Positions 23,425 through 31,972 of a stretch of DNA of 37,243 bases are shown piece by piece; the stretch's first letter is position 1, and each line of letters opens with the position of its first letter. The position numbers and the translations under genes are program-made. Under the pieces are notes generated by a model. The model was not told the origin of the DNA, did no database searches, and saw only the letters and a list, made by a program, of their open reading frames with translations. Source of the stretch: Gemmataceae bacterium (GTDB lineage: Bacteria > Planctomycetota > Planctomycetia > Gemmatales > Gemmataceae). The DNA lies in NCBI GenBank assembly GCA_020847555.1, contig JADLBT010000232.1, positions 1 through 37,243 on the forward strand, read 5' to 3'.

Positions 23425-24879
23425 ATGAAGGTTCTGGTAATCGGCAGAGGCGGGCGCGAGCACGCCCTGGTGTGGAAGCTGGCGCAATCGCCGCGCGTCG
23501 AGCGCGTTTTCTGCGCGCCGGGCAACGCCGGCACCGCCGCGGATGGTGTCAACGTGCCCGTCGAGCCGACCGACCTCGACGGCCTGGTCCGGTTCGCCCG
23601 CAAGGAAGGCATCGATCTGACGGTGGTCGGCCCGGAGGAGCCGCTCGCCCTGGGCGTCGTGGACGCCTTCCAGCGCGAGGGGCTGCGCGTCTTCGGTCCG
23701 ATCCGCGAGGCGGCCCAGCTCGAGGCGAGCAAGGTCTTCGCCAAGCAGCTGATGCGCCACGCCGATGTGCCGACCGCCGAGTTCCGCGTCTTCGACCACC
23801 CCGACCCGGCGCGCGCCTACGTCCAGAGCCGCGAGTACGCCGTCCTGGCCGACGGGCGGCACGTCCACGGGCCGTTCGCGAAGGACCGGGTGATCGTCGA
23901 GGGTGAGAAGCGCTACTTCGTCCCGACGGCCGGCCGGCGGGCTCAGATCGGGCTGGCCGAGCCGGTTGTCGTCAAGGCCGACGGGCTGGCTGCCGGCAAG
24001 GGCGTGTTCGTCTGCGCGACGACGGAGGAGGCGCTGGCGGCGATCGACCGCGTCATGGTACGCGAGGAGTTCGGGCGCGCTGCCGGCCGGCAGGTGGTGA
24101 TCGAGAAGCGCCTCGAAGGGCAGGAGCTGAGCCTCCTGGCGCTGGTCTCGGGGCGAACGATCGTCCCGCTGGCGCCGACCCAGGACCACAAGGCGGCGTT
24201 CGACGACGACACGGGGCCGAACACCGGCGGGATGGGCGCCTACTGCCCAGCCCCGCTCGCCACGCCCGAGCTGCTCGACGAGATCGACGCCGCGGTCCTG
24301 GTGCCGACCGTCCACGCCATGAAGCGCGGCCGGCGGCCGTTCCGCGGGGTGCTGTACGCCGGGCTGATGGTGACGAACCAGGGGCCGCGCGTGCTGGAGT
24401 TCAACTGCCGATTCGGCGACCCGGAGACGCAGCCGCTGCTCATGCGGCTCCGGACCGACCTGGCGGAGCTGCTGGTAGCGACCGTCGAAGATCGGCTGAG
24501 TGAGTTCGAGGGCAAGGTTGAGTGGGATCCGCGTCCGGCCGTATGCGTGGTGATGGCGAGCCAGGGGTATCCGGGGCCGTACCCGAAGGACCGCCTCATC
24601 ACCGGCCTGGACGAGGCGGCGCAGGTGCCGGGCGTGAAGGTGTTCCACGCCGGCACGCGGCTCGACCGCGGCGACGTGGTGACCGACGGCGGGCGCGTAC
24701 TCGGCGTGACGGCGCTCGGCGCGACGCTGGCGGAGGCGAAGCAGAGCGCCTACGAGGCGGTCGGCCGCATCCAGTTCCAGGGCGCGTTCTACCGCCACGA
24801 CATCGCCGACAAGGCGCTCCGCTCGGCCGGCGCGCAGGAGTCCGCCGAAGAGGGCGGCGAAGGAACTGCGCAGAAGTGA
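23425..24879 (+). CDS. purD: Phosphoribosylamine-glycine ligase
   Basis: 484 residues. ATP-grasp enzyme of de novo purine synthesis: joins phosphoribosylamine and glycine with ATP to give GAR. Seen: N-terminal VIGRGGREHAL, GNAGT, VGPEEPL, FGP, ADGLAAGKGV (about 184-193), DHK-AFDDDTGPNTGGMGAY, EFNCRFGDPETQ and PAVCVVMASQGYPG. The usual length is about 420-430 residues; the excess is mostly an insertion of about 35 residues at about 138-179, between YVQSRE and PVVVKADG, plus an acidic C-terminal tail. The reading frame is intact across the insertion. GAGGA lies 7 bases before the ATG; starts further upstream lack this. No other purine gene is adjacent. Confidence 0.95.
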   Translation: MKVLVIGRGGREHALVWKLAQSPRVERVFCAPGNAGTAADGVNVPVEPTDLDGLVRFARKEGIDLTVVGPEEPLALGVVDAFQREGLRVFGPIREAAQLEASKVFAKQLMRHADVPTAEFRVFDHPDPARAYVQSREYAVLADGRHVHGPFAKDRVIVEGEKRYFVPTAGRRAQIGLAEPVVVKADGLAAGKGVFVCATTEEALAAIDRVMVREEFGRAAGRQVVIEKRLEGQELSLLALVSGRTIVPLAPTQDHKAAFDDDTGPNTGGMGAYCPAPLATPELLDEIDAAVLVPTVHAMKRGRRPFRGVLYAGLMVTNQGPRVLEFNCRFGDPETQPLLMRLRTDLAELLVATVEDRLSEFEGKVEWDPRPAVCVVMASQGYPGPYPKDRLITGLDEAAQVPGVKVFHAGTRLDRGDVVTDGGRVLGVTALGATLAEAKQSAYEAVGRIQFQGAFYRHDIADKALRSAGAQESAEEGGEGTAQK

Positions 24880-24961
24880 CCGGGAGGATTGCCGCGCCGG
24901 CCGTCGTGAGCTACAGTTGCGCAATCGCCGAGCTTTCCCGGACTCGCAGACGTTGACGGCC

Positions 24962-25306
24962 ATGGAAGAACCGCATCGGAGCAACCGCCGCCGCAGCCTT
25001 CGCCGCCCGGTCAAGGCGGGCGTGCAGGCCACCTGCCACGCCGGCAACGCGGCCGCCCGAACGAACCTGGCCCTGGCCCTGCTGGAGGCCTCCCAGGTCG
25101 GGATTTCGCTGCTCCTGTGCGCCCGCGTCGAGCGCGGCGAGGAAGTGGCGGTGCGGCTCGAAGCTCCCGGGGCGAAGCGCCCGGTCGAGCGCGTCGGCAC
25201 GGTGGTCTGGGCCGCGGACGAGGGCTTGGCCTATCGGGTGGGGATTCAACTCCGGGAACGCCTGTCGTTCGCGGAGCTGTCGGACCTGACGCACCTGCGG
25301 TTCTGA
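24962..25306 (+). CDS. PilZ-domain protein
   Basis: 114 residues, essentially one PilZ domain. The basic RxxxR motif is present (RRRSLRR, residues 9-15). The second motif, normally (D/N)xSxxG, reads EASQVG (42-47), with Glu in place of Asp/Asn. The fold pattern continues with beta strands such as [14 protein letters not shown] and YRVGIQL. PilZ domains bind cyclic di-GMP; the Glu substitution makes binding likely but not certain. There is no strong ribosome site; ATG at 24962 is the best start, and a TTG at 24917 would add 15 residues. It follows purD by 82 bp on the same strand. Confidence 0.8.
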   Translation: MEEPHRSNRRRSLRRPVKAGVQATCHAGNAAARTNLALALLEASQVGISLLLCARVERGEEVAVRLEAPGAKRPVERVGTVVWAADEGLAYRVGIQLRERLSFAELSDLTHLRF

Positions 25307-25331
25307 GACACGGTCCGGAAGTGGTTGTCTG

Positions 25332-25367
25332 CTTTCCCCCTCTCCCCTCGTGGGAGAGGGGGGCGAA
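25332..25367. repeat. Dispersed CCCTCTCCC palindrome
   Basis: A near copy of the element at 2241-2274: CTTTCCCCCTCTCCCCT followed by GTGGGAGAGG and a G/A-rich end. It lies between the PilZ gene and the secreted RTX gene. Confidence 0.65.
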
Positions 25368-25514
25368 GACTTTGCCGATTTTATTTCCCTCCGCGTCGTT
25401 CGTGTTCTACATTTCCGCAGACAGATCCGCAGCGAGCACAGGCGCTCGTCCCGTCCCCCTTCCCCTCCCCCCGGCGCCTCGTGGCCCTCGCCGTTCACTC
25501 CACAGGGGGGCGTA

Positions 25515-28106
25515 ATGTTTCAGCCTGCCTCAGTCCCGCTCCGGCGTCGATCCGCCAACGGTGCGCCGCGCCGCCCGAACCGGACACGCCGCACGAGCCC
25601 GCAGTCCTTCCGCCCGCGCGTCGAAGCGCTCGAAGACCGCTCGCTCCTTTCCACCGTCGCCTACCATGTGCCCGCCGGGACCGTCGGCCAGCAGGGCTTC
25701 TCGGGTCCGCTCGGCATGGACTTCGACGTCAACCAGACGGTCGTCGTCACCCGCCTCGGTGTCTTCGACAGCGGGGCGGACGGCCTGGCGGTCCCGCTGA
25801 CCGCCCGCGTCTACAACCGCGACACCCGCGCCGAGATGGCGAGCCTGGCGTTCGCCGCCGGCGCCACCGGCACCCTCGTGGGCGGGAGCCGCTTCCTCCC
25901 GCTGGCGACGCCTCTCGTCCTGCCCCGGGGCTTCCACGGCACCATCGTTGCCGAGGGGTACGGGGCGGCCGAGCCGAATGGGAATGGCTTTTACCAGCCG
26001 GTCACCTGGACCACCGACACCGGCGGCGGGCAGCTGGCCTACGTCGGCACGGCGCGCTATGGGTTCGCCCCCGGCGCGTTCCCGGACAACGCCGACTTCG
26101 GGCCGGCCAACCGCTACGCCGCCGGGACGTTCGAGTTCCTGCCAGTGAGCGCGATCGCCTCCGGGCCGGCGAACGCCACGGCCAGCGTCCCGTACACGCT
26201 CGAGCTGCACCTCGGGCAGGCGAGCGGGATCGTCCGGTGGACGCTCGACTGGGGCGACGGTCAAACCGACAACCTGCCCGGCAACCCGACCCAGGCCACG
26301 CACACCTACGCCGCCGACGGCAGCTTCACCGTCGCGGCGACGGCGCACGATGGGTCCGGCCGGGCCATCGGGACGAGCCTGCGCGACGTGACGCTCGCAG
26401 CCGGGCCGGCGGGGTACTGGCGGCTGCACGACGCTCCGTTCGACGGCGGCGCGGCCCACGACCAGGCCGGCGGAAGCGACGCCGTCTACCATCACTTCGC
26501 CGCCGTCGCCGCCGGTGCCGCGGTCGCGTTCGACGGCGTCGATGACTACGTCAGCCTGCCCGACCTCTTCCAGTATCCGACGGCCGGGCAGACCACCACC
26601 GACTACCGGGTGACGTTCAGCGCGTGGTTTCAGACCGCCACCGGCGGCGTCATCCTCGGCCAGACGGGGCCGCCGGCCACCCCGGGCGGCGCCCCGTCGA
26701 ACGACGGCTGGGTGCCCGGCGTCTACGTCGGCTTCGACGGCAAGATCTACGCGAGCCTCTTCTGGCACGGCTCGACCGCGCTGCTCGTCTCTCCGGACAC
26801 CTACGCCAACGGCCAGTGGCATCAGGTGACGGTCGTCTACGACGGCGGCCGCGAGACCCTCTACCTGGACGGCCACGCGGTCGCCTCCCAGCAGGCTCCG
26901 GTGAGCGGCTATGCCCCGTCCTACGATTACACGCTGGGAACGGGGTTCGCGACCGGCTGGCCGGGTACGCCCGGCGGGTGGTGGTACTTCAACGGGCAAC
27001 TCGCCGAGGTGAGCGTCTTCGGCCGCGCCCTGTCGGCCCAGCAGGTGGCGGACCAGTACGCCGCCGGGACGACGGCCCGGCTGGCGGTGGCGGTCGCCAG
27101 GCCGGAGGTGGACGAGGTGCCGACGGCGTTCGTTCACGGACCGGCCGACGGCGTGCGCGGCCAGGCGCGCGCCTTCACGTTCGCGGCGACGTCGGAGGCC
27201 GCGGCGGCTGGCGGGTTCGCGTACACGATCGACTGGGGCGACGGCAGCCCGTTGCAGACCGTCGCCCGGACCGCCGGCAACGGCGCCGGAATCACCCTCA
27301 ACCACGTCTACCGGGACAGCGGCTCGTATACCGTGACGGTGATCGCCACCGACCAGGACGGCAACGCCAGCCTCGCTGCCGGGGCGGCGATCACCATCAC
27401 TGACTGGGCGATCCAGACGCAGTCCGACCCGCTCAACCCGGGGCGGACGATCCGCGTCCTCGTCGTCGGCGGCACCACCCGTGGCGACGTCATCGAGGTC
27501 TACCGGGCGCCGAAAAACAAGGGCATCGCCGTGGACTTCAGCGTCAAGGGCCGGCGCAATCCCGTCCACCGCATCCTCGCCGGCGCGGTGGATCGCGTCG
27601 TCGTGTACGGGCAGGACGGCAACGATTGCCTCGTCGTGGCGGACAACGTGAAGGTGGCCGCGGAGCTGTTCGGCGGCGCCGGCAACGACGTCCTGATCGG
27701 CGGCGGGGGGAATGACCTCCTGGTCGGCGGGGACGGGCACGACTTCCTCCACGGCGGCCGGGGGCGGGACGTCCTGATCGGCGGCGACGGTCGCGACACG
27801 CTCCTTGGCGGCGGCGGCGGGGATCTGCTGCTCGCCGGCCGGACCGCTTACGACACCCATGACACCGCCCTGCGCGCGGTCCTCGCCGAGTGGACCGCGG
27901 ATGAAGACTATCGGACGCGCGTCGGTCATCTGGCCGGCACCATCCCCGGCGGGCGGAACGGCGCGTTCCTGCTGGACGCGACCACCGTCCACGCCGACGA
28001 CCGCAAGGACGTCCTCTTCGGCGGGTGCGGGCGGGACGCCTTCTTCGTGGGGAGCGGCGACCGCCTCAAAGGCCGCCGGCCGTGGGAATGGTTCGCGGTC
28101 CTGTGA
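25515..28106 (+). CDS. Secreted VEALEDR-type protein with PKD, LamG-like and RTX repeats
   Basis: 863 residues. Basic N-terminus with [11 protein letters not shown] (36-46), the same export signature as the protein at 5479-7239. Next is a beta-rich domain (about 50-205), a PKD-like domain with LDWGDG (about 211-295), a LamG/concanavalin-like domain (about 300-522; [46 protein letters not shown]), a second PKD-like domain with IDWGDGSP (about 535-635), RTX nonapeptides (about 700-775; [20 protein letters not shown]) and a C-terminal block ending in [13 protein letters not shown]. It is likely a calcium-loaded adhesive or glycan-binding surface protein; no enzyme domain is visible. AGGGGGG precedes the ATG by about 6 bases; upstream in-frame starts lack this. 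Confidence 0.88.
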   Translation: MFQPASVPLRRRSANGAPRRPNRTRRTSPQSFRPRVEALEDRSLLSTVAYHVPAGTVGQQGFSGPLGMDFDVNQTVVVTRLGVFDSGADGLAVPLTARVYNRDTRAEMASLAFAAGATGTLVGGSRFLPLATPLVLPRGFHGTIVAEGYGAAEPNGNGFYQPVTWTTDTGGGQLAYVGTARYGFAPGAFPDNADFGPANRYAAGTFEFLPVSAIASGPANATASVPYTLELHLGQASGIVRWTLDWGDGQTDNLPGNPTQATHTYAADGSFTVAATAHDGSGRAIGTSLRDVTLAAGPAGYWRLHDAPFDGGAAHDQAGGSDAVYHHFAAVAAGAAVAFDGVDDYVSLPDLFQYPTAGQTTTDYRVTFSAWFQTATGGVILGQTGPPATPGGAPSNDGWVPGVYVGFDGKIYASLFWHGSTALLVSPDTYANGQWHQVTVVYDGGRETLYLDGHAVASQQAPVSGYAPSYDYTLGTGFATGWPGTPGGWWYFNGQLAEVSVFGRALSAQQVADQYAAGTTARLAVAVARPEVDEVPTAFVHGPADGVRGQARAFTFAATSEAAAAGGFAYTIDWGDGSPLQTVARTAGNGAGITLNHVYRDSGSYTVTVIATDQDGNASLAAGAAITITDWAIQTQSDPLNPGRTIRVLVVGGTTRGDVIEVYRAPKNKGIAVDFSVKGRRNPVHRILAGAVDRVVVYGQDGNDCLVVADNVKVAAELFGGAGNDVLIGGGGNDLLVGGDGHDFLHGGRGRDVLIGGDGRDTLLGGGGGDLLLAGRTAYDTHDTALRAVLAEWTADEDYRTRVGHLAGTIPGGRNGAFLLDATTVHADDRKDVLFGGCGRDAFFVGSGDRLKGRRPWEWFAVL

Positions 28107-28172
28107 GCCGCACGCCGTTCGGCACCCGAGCCCGAAGCGGAAGGCAGGGGCAAGGGAGTGCAGAGAGGTTTT

Positions 28173-28247
28173 GGAAAGTCCACGGGGGACGCCCCGTGGG
28201 GGAAGCGCTGGGGACTTGCCCCACGGGACGCCCCCCGTGGGCTTTCC
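28173..28247. repeat. 75-bp double palindrome of the CCCACGGG repeat family
   Basis: Arms 28173-28201 and 28219-28247 are inverted copies with 26 of 29 positions matching. Each arm is itself a hairpin: CCACGGGG/CCCCGTGG (28180-28187, 28192-28199) and CCCACGGG/CCCGTGGG (28220-28227, 28234-28241). The flank GGCAGGGGCA and CAGAGAGG recurs at 31711-31765, showing one dispersed family. Confidence 0.75.
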
Positions 28248-28317
28248 TCAGCAACCTTCTCGAACCTTCCGGTCGCGCCGACTTGGCACCGCCGCCGCCT
28301 GGCGATAAGAAACCGCC

Positions 28318-30165
28318 ATGCAGCCGTCCTTTCCTTTTACCGCCATCGTCGGCCAGGAACGCCTCAAACGGGCTCTCCTGCTGGGCGTCATTCAACCGCA
28401 CCTCGGCGGCGTGCTGGTCCGCGGGACCAAGGGCGTCGCGAAGTCCACCGCCGTGCGCGCCCTCGCCGCTCTGCTTCCGCCGCTGCCGCTCGTCGAACTC
28501 CCCCTCGGTGCCACCGAGGACCGGGTGCTCGGCGCGCTCCACCTGGAGAAAGCCCTGCAAGGGGAGCGTGCCTTCGAGCCCGGCCTGCTCGCGGCAGCGG
28601 ACGGCGGTATCCTCTACGTCGATGAGGTGAACCTGCTGCCCGATCATCTCGTGGACGTGCTGCTCGACGCGGCGGCCAGCGGCGTTCACCGGGTCGACCG
28701 CGAGGGGCTGTCGCTCACCCACCTGTCGCGGGTCCTCCTCGTCGGCACCATGAACCCGGAGGAAGGGGAGTTGCGGCCGCAGCTGCTCGACCGTTTCGGG
28801 CTCGCCGTGGACGTCGCCGACCTGGCCGATCCGGTGGAGCGGGCCGAGGCGGTGCGCCGGCGGCTCGCGTTCGAGGCGAACGCTACCGCGTTTCACACCG
28901 CCTGGCGGGAGGCGGAGGCGGCGGAGGCCCAGCGCATCACCCGCGCCCGTGCCCTCCTCGCCGACGTGCAGATGCCGGATGCGGTCCTGCAGGCAGTCAG
29001 CGCCCGGTGCCTGGCGGAGGGCGTCGAGGGACTGCGTGCCGACCTGACGGTCTGCCGCGCCGCCTGCGCCTGGGCGGCCTACCAGGGCCGCCGGGAAGTC
29101 GAGGCGGCCGACGTGGAGACGGTCGCCGAGTTCGCCCTCGCGCACCGGCGCACCCGCCCGCCCGAACCCCCTCCCGGACCGGGGCGCGGGGGCAGGGGAG
29201 AGGACCGAGGATCGAGGACCGAGGACCGAGACGGCAACGCCCTGTCGCAGGGAAAGGCGCCAGCCGCCGGACTGAGTACCGCGTACCGCGTGCCGAGTGC
29301 GGAGTCGGCCGGGTCGGCGCCTGAAACCGAGGTTGCCGTCGGACAGGTCTTTGCGAGTTGCGGGCTGTACGCGACGCACGCGCGCCCTTCGGAGCGAACC
29401 CTCGCGCAGGCGACCGCAGACGGCCGATGGCGCGACGGCCGGGTGCAGCAGCGCGGGCCGGTCGCCGGAAGCGTGCGGGCGTATCGGGCCGGTGACGGCC
29501 TCGCGTGGTCGGCCACGTTGCGGGCGGCCGCGCTGAACCGGGGGGCGGGAGCCGAGGGCGGGCCGATTCAGCTGCGCGCCGGCGACCTGCGCGGGCGGCG
29601 GCGGCGCGGGCCGGCGGGGTGTCTGCTGCTGTTCGTGCTGGATACGAGCGGGTCGATGGGGGCGTGGCAGCGCATGCGCCGCACCAAGGCTGCCGTCCTC
29701 GCGCTGCTCGTGCAGGGGTATCAGCGGCGCGACCGGGTCGCGCTGCTTGCGTTCCACGGCTGCGGGGCCGACCTCGTCCTTCCGCCCGCGCGCGGACTGA
29801 CGCGGGCGCGCGCGGCGCTCGAACGTCTGCCGGTCGGCGGTCCGACGCCCCTCGCCGAGGGACTGAACGCGGCGCGGCGGCTGCTGCAGCGGGAGCGGCG
29901 GCCGGGGGAGCCGGCCTGGGTCGTTGTGCTGACCGACGGGCGGACGAACGTGGCGCGGGGGGCGGGCGACCCGTGGCACGATGCGCTGGCGAGTGCGCGG
30001 GCGCTGCGCGGGTGCGCCGGCGAGATCCTGGTGGTGGACACGGAAACCGGCTGGCCGCGCTTCGGCAGGGCGGCCGGGCTGGCGCAGGCGCTCGGTGGGA
30101 AGTGCGCGGACCTTGACGCGGTCCTCGTCCGGCCGGTGTCCGACCCCTGGCGGCGGGCGGTGTGA
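28318..30165 (+). CDS. Magnesium/cobalt chelatase-like AAA+ ATPase fused to a VWA domain (ChlI/ChlD type)
   Basis: 615 residues. AAA+ domain (about 5-260) with intact P-loop GTKGVAKST (36-44), Walker B ILYVDE (Asp102) and [19 protein letters not shown], as in BchI/ChlI. A low-complexity linker (about 270-345) follows, then basic [13 protein letters not shown] and a C-terminal VWA domain with a complete MIDAS: DTSGSM (Asp442), Thr510 and TDGR (Asp540). The order is that of BchD/ChlD, but the ATPase site is intact, unlike many D subunits. With no phototrophy genes here, a role in cobaltochelatase (cobalamin) or a MoxR-like AAA+/VWA remodelling activity is more likely; no CobN/ChlH gene is adjacent. 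The linker DNA contains 7-bp repeats. No strong ribosome site was seen before the ATG at 28318. Confidence 0.87.
   Translation: MQPSFPFTAIVGQERLKRALLLGVIQPHLGGVLVRGTKGVAKSTAVRALAALLPPLPLVELPLGATEDRVLGALHLEKALQGERAFEPGLLAAADGGILYVDEVNLLPDHLVDVLLDAAASGVHRVDREGLSLTHLSRVLLVGTMNPEEGELRPQLLDRFGLAVDVADLADPVERAEAVRRRLAFEANATAFHTAWREAEAAEAQRITRARALLADVQMPDAVLQAVSARCLAEGVEGLRADLTVCRAACAWAAYQGRREVEAADVETVAEFALAHRRTRPPEPPPGPGRGGRGEDRGSRTEDRDGNALSQGKAPAAGLSTAYRVPSAESAGSAPETEVAVGQVFASCGLYATHARPSERTLAQATADGRWRDGRVQQRGPVAGSVRAYRAGDGLAWSATLRAAALNRGAGAEGGPIQLRAGDLRGRRRRGPAGCLLLFVLDTSGSMGAWQRMRRTKAAVLALLVQGYQRRDRVALLAFHGCGADLVLPPARGLTRARAALERLPVGGPTPLAEGLNAARRLLQRERRPGEPAWVVVLTDGRTNVARGAGDPWHDALASARALRGCAGEILVVDTETGWPRFGRAAGLAQALGGKCADLDAVLVRPVSDPWRRAV
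29200..29308 (+). repeat. Two heptanucleotide repeat tracts inside the chelatase-like gene
   Basis: Tract one, 29200-29230: GAGGACC, GAGGATC, GAGGACC, GAGGACC, GAG. Tract two, 29274-29308: GAGTACC, GCGTACC, GCGTGCC, GAGTGCG, GAGTCGG. Both fall in the linker. Seven is not a multiple of three, so gain or loss of one unit would shift the frame. Confidence 0.8.
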
Positions 30166-30195
30166 GGCGGGATCGGCTGGTGGGCTCTGATACCG

Positions 30196-30249
30196 GATCG
30201 CCTTGACTATTTTCGTGCCGCAAGCGGCACGAAGAACCAACAGGCGATC
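30196..30249. terminator. Palindrome between convergent genes, possible two-way terminator
   Basis: A perfect inner stem TTCGTGCCGC (30212-30221) with GCGGCACGAA (30224-30233), loop AA, is enclosed by GATCGCCT (30196-30203) and AGGCGATC (30242-30249). It fills the 89-bp gap between the chelatase-like and DUF1501 genes. A long T-run is lacking, so termination is likely but not certain. Confidence 0.55.
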
Positions 30250-30254
30250 TGGCC

Positions 30255-31628
30255 TCAGAACAGCTCCTCGATCGGACGCCCGTTGACCGCGACGCCGAGG
30301 GTGGCGGCCTGCTCGGCCGTGATGCCAACCGCGTGGTGGATCGTCGCCGCCAGGTCGGCGGGCGTGAGCGGCCGCTCGTGCGGGCGCTCGGCCCGGCGGT
30401 CGCTCTCGCCGACGACGCGCCCGCCGCGCACCCCGCCGCCCGCGACCAGGGCACTGTAGCAGTGCTCCCAGTGGTCGCGGCCGGCCTTGTCGTTGATCCG
30501 CGGCGTTCGTCCGAATTCGCCGACCGCCACCACCAGCGTCGTTTCCAGCAGTCCGCGCTCACGCAGGTCGGTCAGCAGGGCCGCGTAAGTCTGATCGAGC
30601 CAGGGGGCGTGCCGGTCCTGCATGAGCTGGAAGTTGCGGTAGTGGTGGTCCCACCCGCCGTCGCCGGCGTCCTCCTCCGCCTCGACGTGGTCGCTCCAGT
30701 TGACCTGCACGAACGGCACCCCGTGCTCGACCAGGCGCCGGGCCAGAACGCACGATTGCCCGAAGCGCGTGCGCCCGTACCGATCGAGTACCGCCGGCCG
30801 CTCCTGGCCGAGGTCAAACATGCGCCGGGCCGACGGCGCGGTCAGCAGCGCGAACGCCTGGGCGTGGTGATCGGCGAGAGCCCGGGCGGCCTGGAGGCGT
30901 TCGGCCTGCCGCTGGGCGGTATCGAGAACCTGCATCAGGCGCCGACGGTCGCCGAGGCGCTCGGGCGTCAGCCCGGGGGCGAGTTGCAGGGCCGGAATGC
31001 GCGTCCCGCGGACCGGGTCGTATTCCAGCCGGAACGGGTCGTACCGGGCGCCGAGCGGTCCGCCGCCCTCGCCCGCGATGGCGCGCTTCCCCTGGTGCAG
31101 CCGCCCGCCGACGACCATGAACGGCGGCAGGGGCGCGGCCGAGGCGCGAAACCGTGCCACCACCGACCCGGTCGCCGCACGCACCCCGCCGCCGGCCGCC
31201 TGACCACCGAGGTTGACCGCACCGGCTGAGCTGCCGGTCAGTCCGACCGTGCCGGCGACGCCGTGGTCGTTGCTCGTCGTGTGGAGCGACCGCAGGATGC
31301 TGAACGAGTCGGCCAGGTCGGCGATGTGGGGGAACAGCTCGCAAAGGCGGGTGCCGGGAACGCGCGTCGGAATGGAGGCGAACGGTCCGCGGTATTCGAG
31401 GGGGGCGTGCGGCTTGGGATCCCAGGTGTCGAGCTGGGCAGGACCGCCCCAGAGCCAGAGCAGGATGACCGAGCGCGCCGTGCCGGCCCCGTAGACGGCC
31501 GCAGTCCCGGGGCGCCCGAGCAGGTCGGCCAGCGACAGCCCGAGGACGCTGCTGGCCCCGATCTGGAGAAACGCCCGCCGGGTCAGCCCCTGGCAGGTGC
31601 GCTGCGTCTGTCGGCCGAGCAGGAGCAT
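30255..31628 (-). CDS. DUF1501 family protein with Tat signal
   Basis: 457 residues. Twin-arginine signal LTRRAFLQIGASSVLGLSLA (Arg17-Arg18) directs export of the folded protein. The body follows DUF1501, abundant in planctomycetes: SVILLWLWGGPAQLDTWDPK, LRSLHTTSNDHG, SCVLARRLVEHGVPFVQV, DGGWDHH, TTLVVAVGEFGRTPRIN, GRDHWEHCYS and a final AATLGVAVNGRPI. The family resembles the alkaline-phosphatase/sulfatase fold and is usually encoded next to a DUF1549/DUF1553 cytochrome-like protein; that partner is missing here. GGAGG lies 6 bases before the ATG at 31628; an earlier in-frame start lacks a ribosome site and would hide the signal. Catalytic activity is unproven. Confidence 0.9.
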   Translation of the reverse strand: MLLLGRQTQRTCQGLTRRAFLQIGASSVLGLSLADLLGRPGTAAVYGAGTARSVILLWLWGGPAQLDTWDPKPHAPLEYRGPFASIPTRVPGTRLCELFPHIADLADSFSILRSLHTTSNDHGVAGTVGLTGSSAGAVNLGGQAAGGGVRAATGSVVARFRASAAPLPPFMVVGGRLHQGKRAIAGEGGGPLGARYDPFRLEYDPVRGTRIPALQLAPGLTPERLGDRRRLMQVLDTAQRQAERLQAARALADHHAQAFALLTAPSARRMFDLGQERPAVLDRYGRTRFGQSCVLARRLVEHGVPFVQVNWSDHVEAEEDAGDGGWDHHYRNFQLMQDRHAPWLDQTYAALLTDLRERGLLETTLVVAVGEFGRTPRINDKAGRDHWEHCYSALVAGGGVRGGRVVGESDRRAERPHERPLTPADLAATIHHAVGITAEQAATLGVAVNGRPIEELF

Positions 31629-31661
31629 GGTCTGCCTCCGTGTAGGCGCTTGCAGCGGTCG

Positions 31662-31670
31662 ATTATACCA
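31662..31670 (-). promoter_or_regulatory. Extended -10 promoter of the DUF1501 gene
   Basis: The minus strand reads TGGTATAAT, a perfect TATAAT with the TGN extension that can replace a -35 box. No good -35 is seen. Start is expected near 31655, about 27 bases before the ATG. Confidence 0.5.
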
Positions 31671-31710
31671 CCTCGCCGGGCCGGCAACGACAACCATCGT
31701 CCCCGTTTCG

Positions 31711-31765
31711 AGGGCAGGGGCAGAGAGGATCTCAAAGCCCACGAGCCGCCACCCGTGGGCTTTGG
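31711..31765. repeat. Copy of the CCCACGGG repeat family
   Basis: Starts with the flank GGGCAGGGGCAGAGAGG and carries a 10-bp stem AAAGCCCACG (31734-31743) with CGTGGGCTTT (31754-31763). The same flank and core occur at 28150-28247. Confidence 0.7.
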
Positions 31766-31835
31766 ACCGTGCCTCTCCGTTCCTCCATTCCCTCCATTCC
31801 GGTGAGGGGGTGAGGGGGGAGCGGCAAAATCTCCG

Positions 31836-31865
31836 TTGAGTTCTGCCTCGTCGTCCGGTCATACT
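31836..31865 (+). promoter_or_regulatory. Possible promoter of the coiled-coil membrane protein gene
   Basis: TTGAGT (31836-31841) with CATACT (31860-31865) 18 bases downstream. The leader would be about 100 bases. Confidence 0.35.
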
Positions 31866-31972
31866 GGTAGAGATGGCGCCGGCTGCGTGACATCTCTGCG
31901 GCCGACCGTGCCGTTGCGGATAGGCGTTCCGCCACCCGCGGCGTCGAGCCCTGTAATCCCGAGGATCGAGCC

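Larger units (their letters stand above)
31629..31972. other. Intergenic region between divergent genes
   Basis: 344 bp with no supportable gene. It contains an extended -10 promoter for the DUF1501 gene, a CCCACGGG-family repeat, C-rich direct repeats near 31782-31800 (TCCTCCATTCC and CCCTCCATTCC) and a possible promoter for the coiled-coil gene. Confidence 0.6.

Noticed and set aside
22876..25200. A 774-codon open frame on the minus strand
   Set aside because: It is the complement of the DUF1499, purD and PilZ genes, all with clear family motifs; the composition is that of an antisense shadow.
25530..27992. An 820-codon open frame on the minus strand
   Set aside because: It is antisense to the secreted PKD/LamG/RTX gene and shows no motif of its own.
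28066..30240. A 724-codon open frame on the minus strand
   Set aside because: It is antisense to the chelatase-like gene, whose P-loop, Walker B and MIDAS motifs settle the coding strand.
30166..30254. tRNA or small RNA suspected from the strong stem
   Set aside because: The region folds into one nested palindrome only; there is no cloverleaf, anticodon arm or CCA end.
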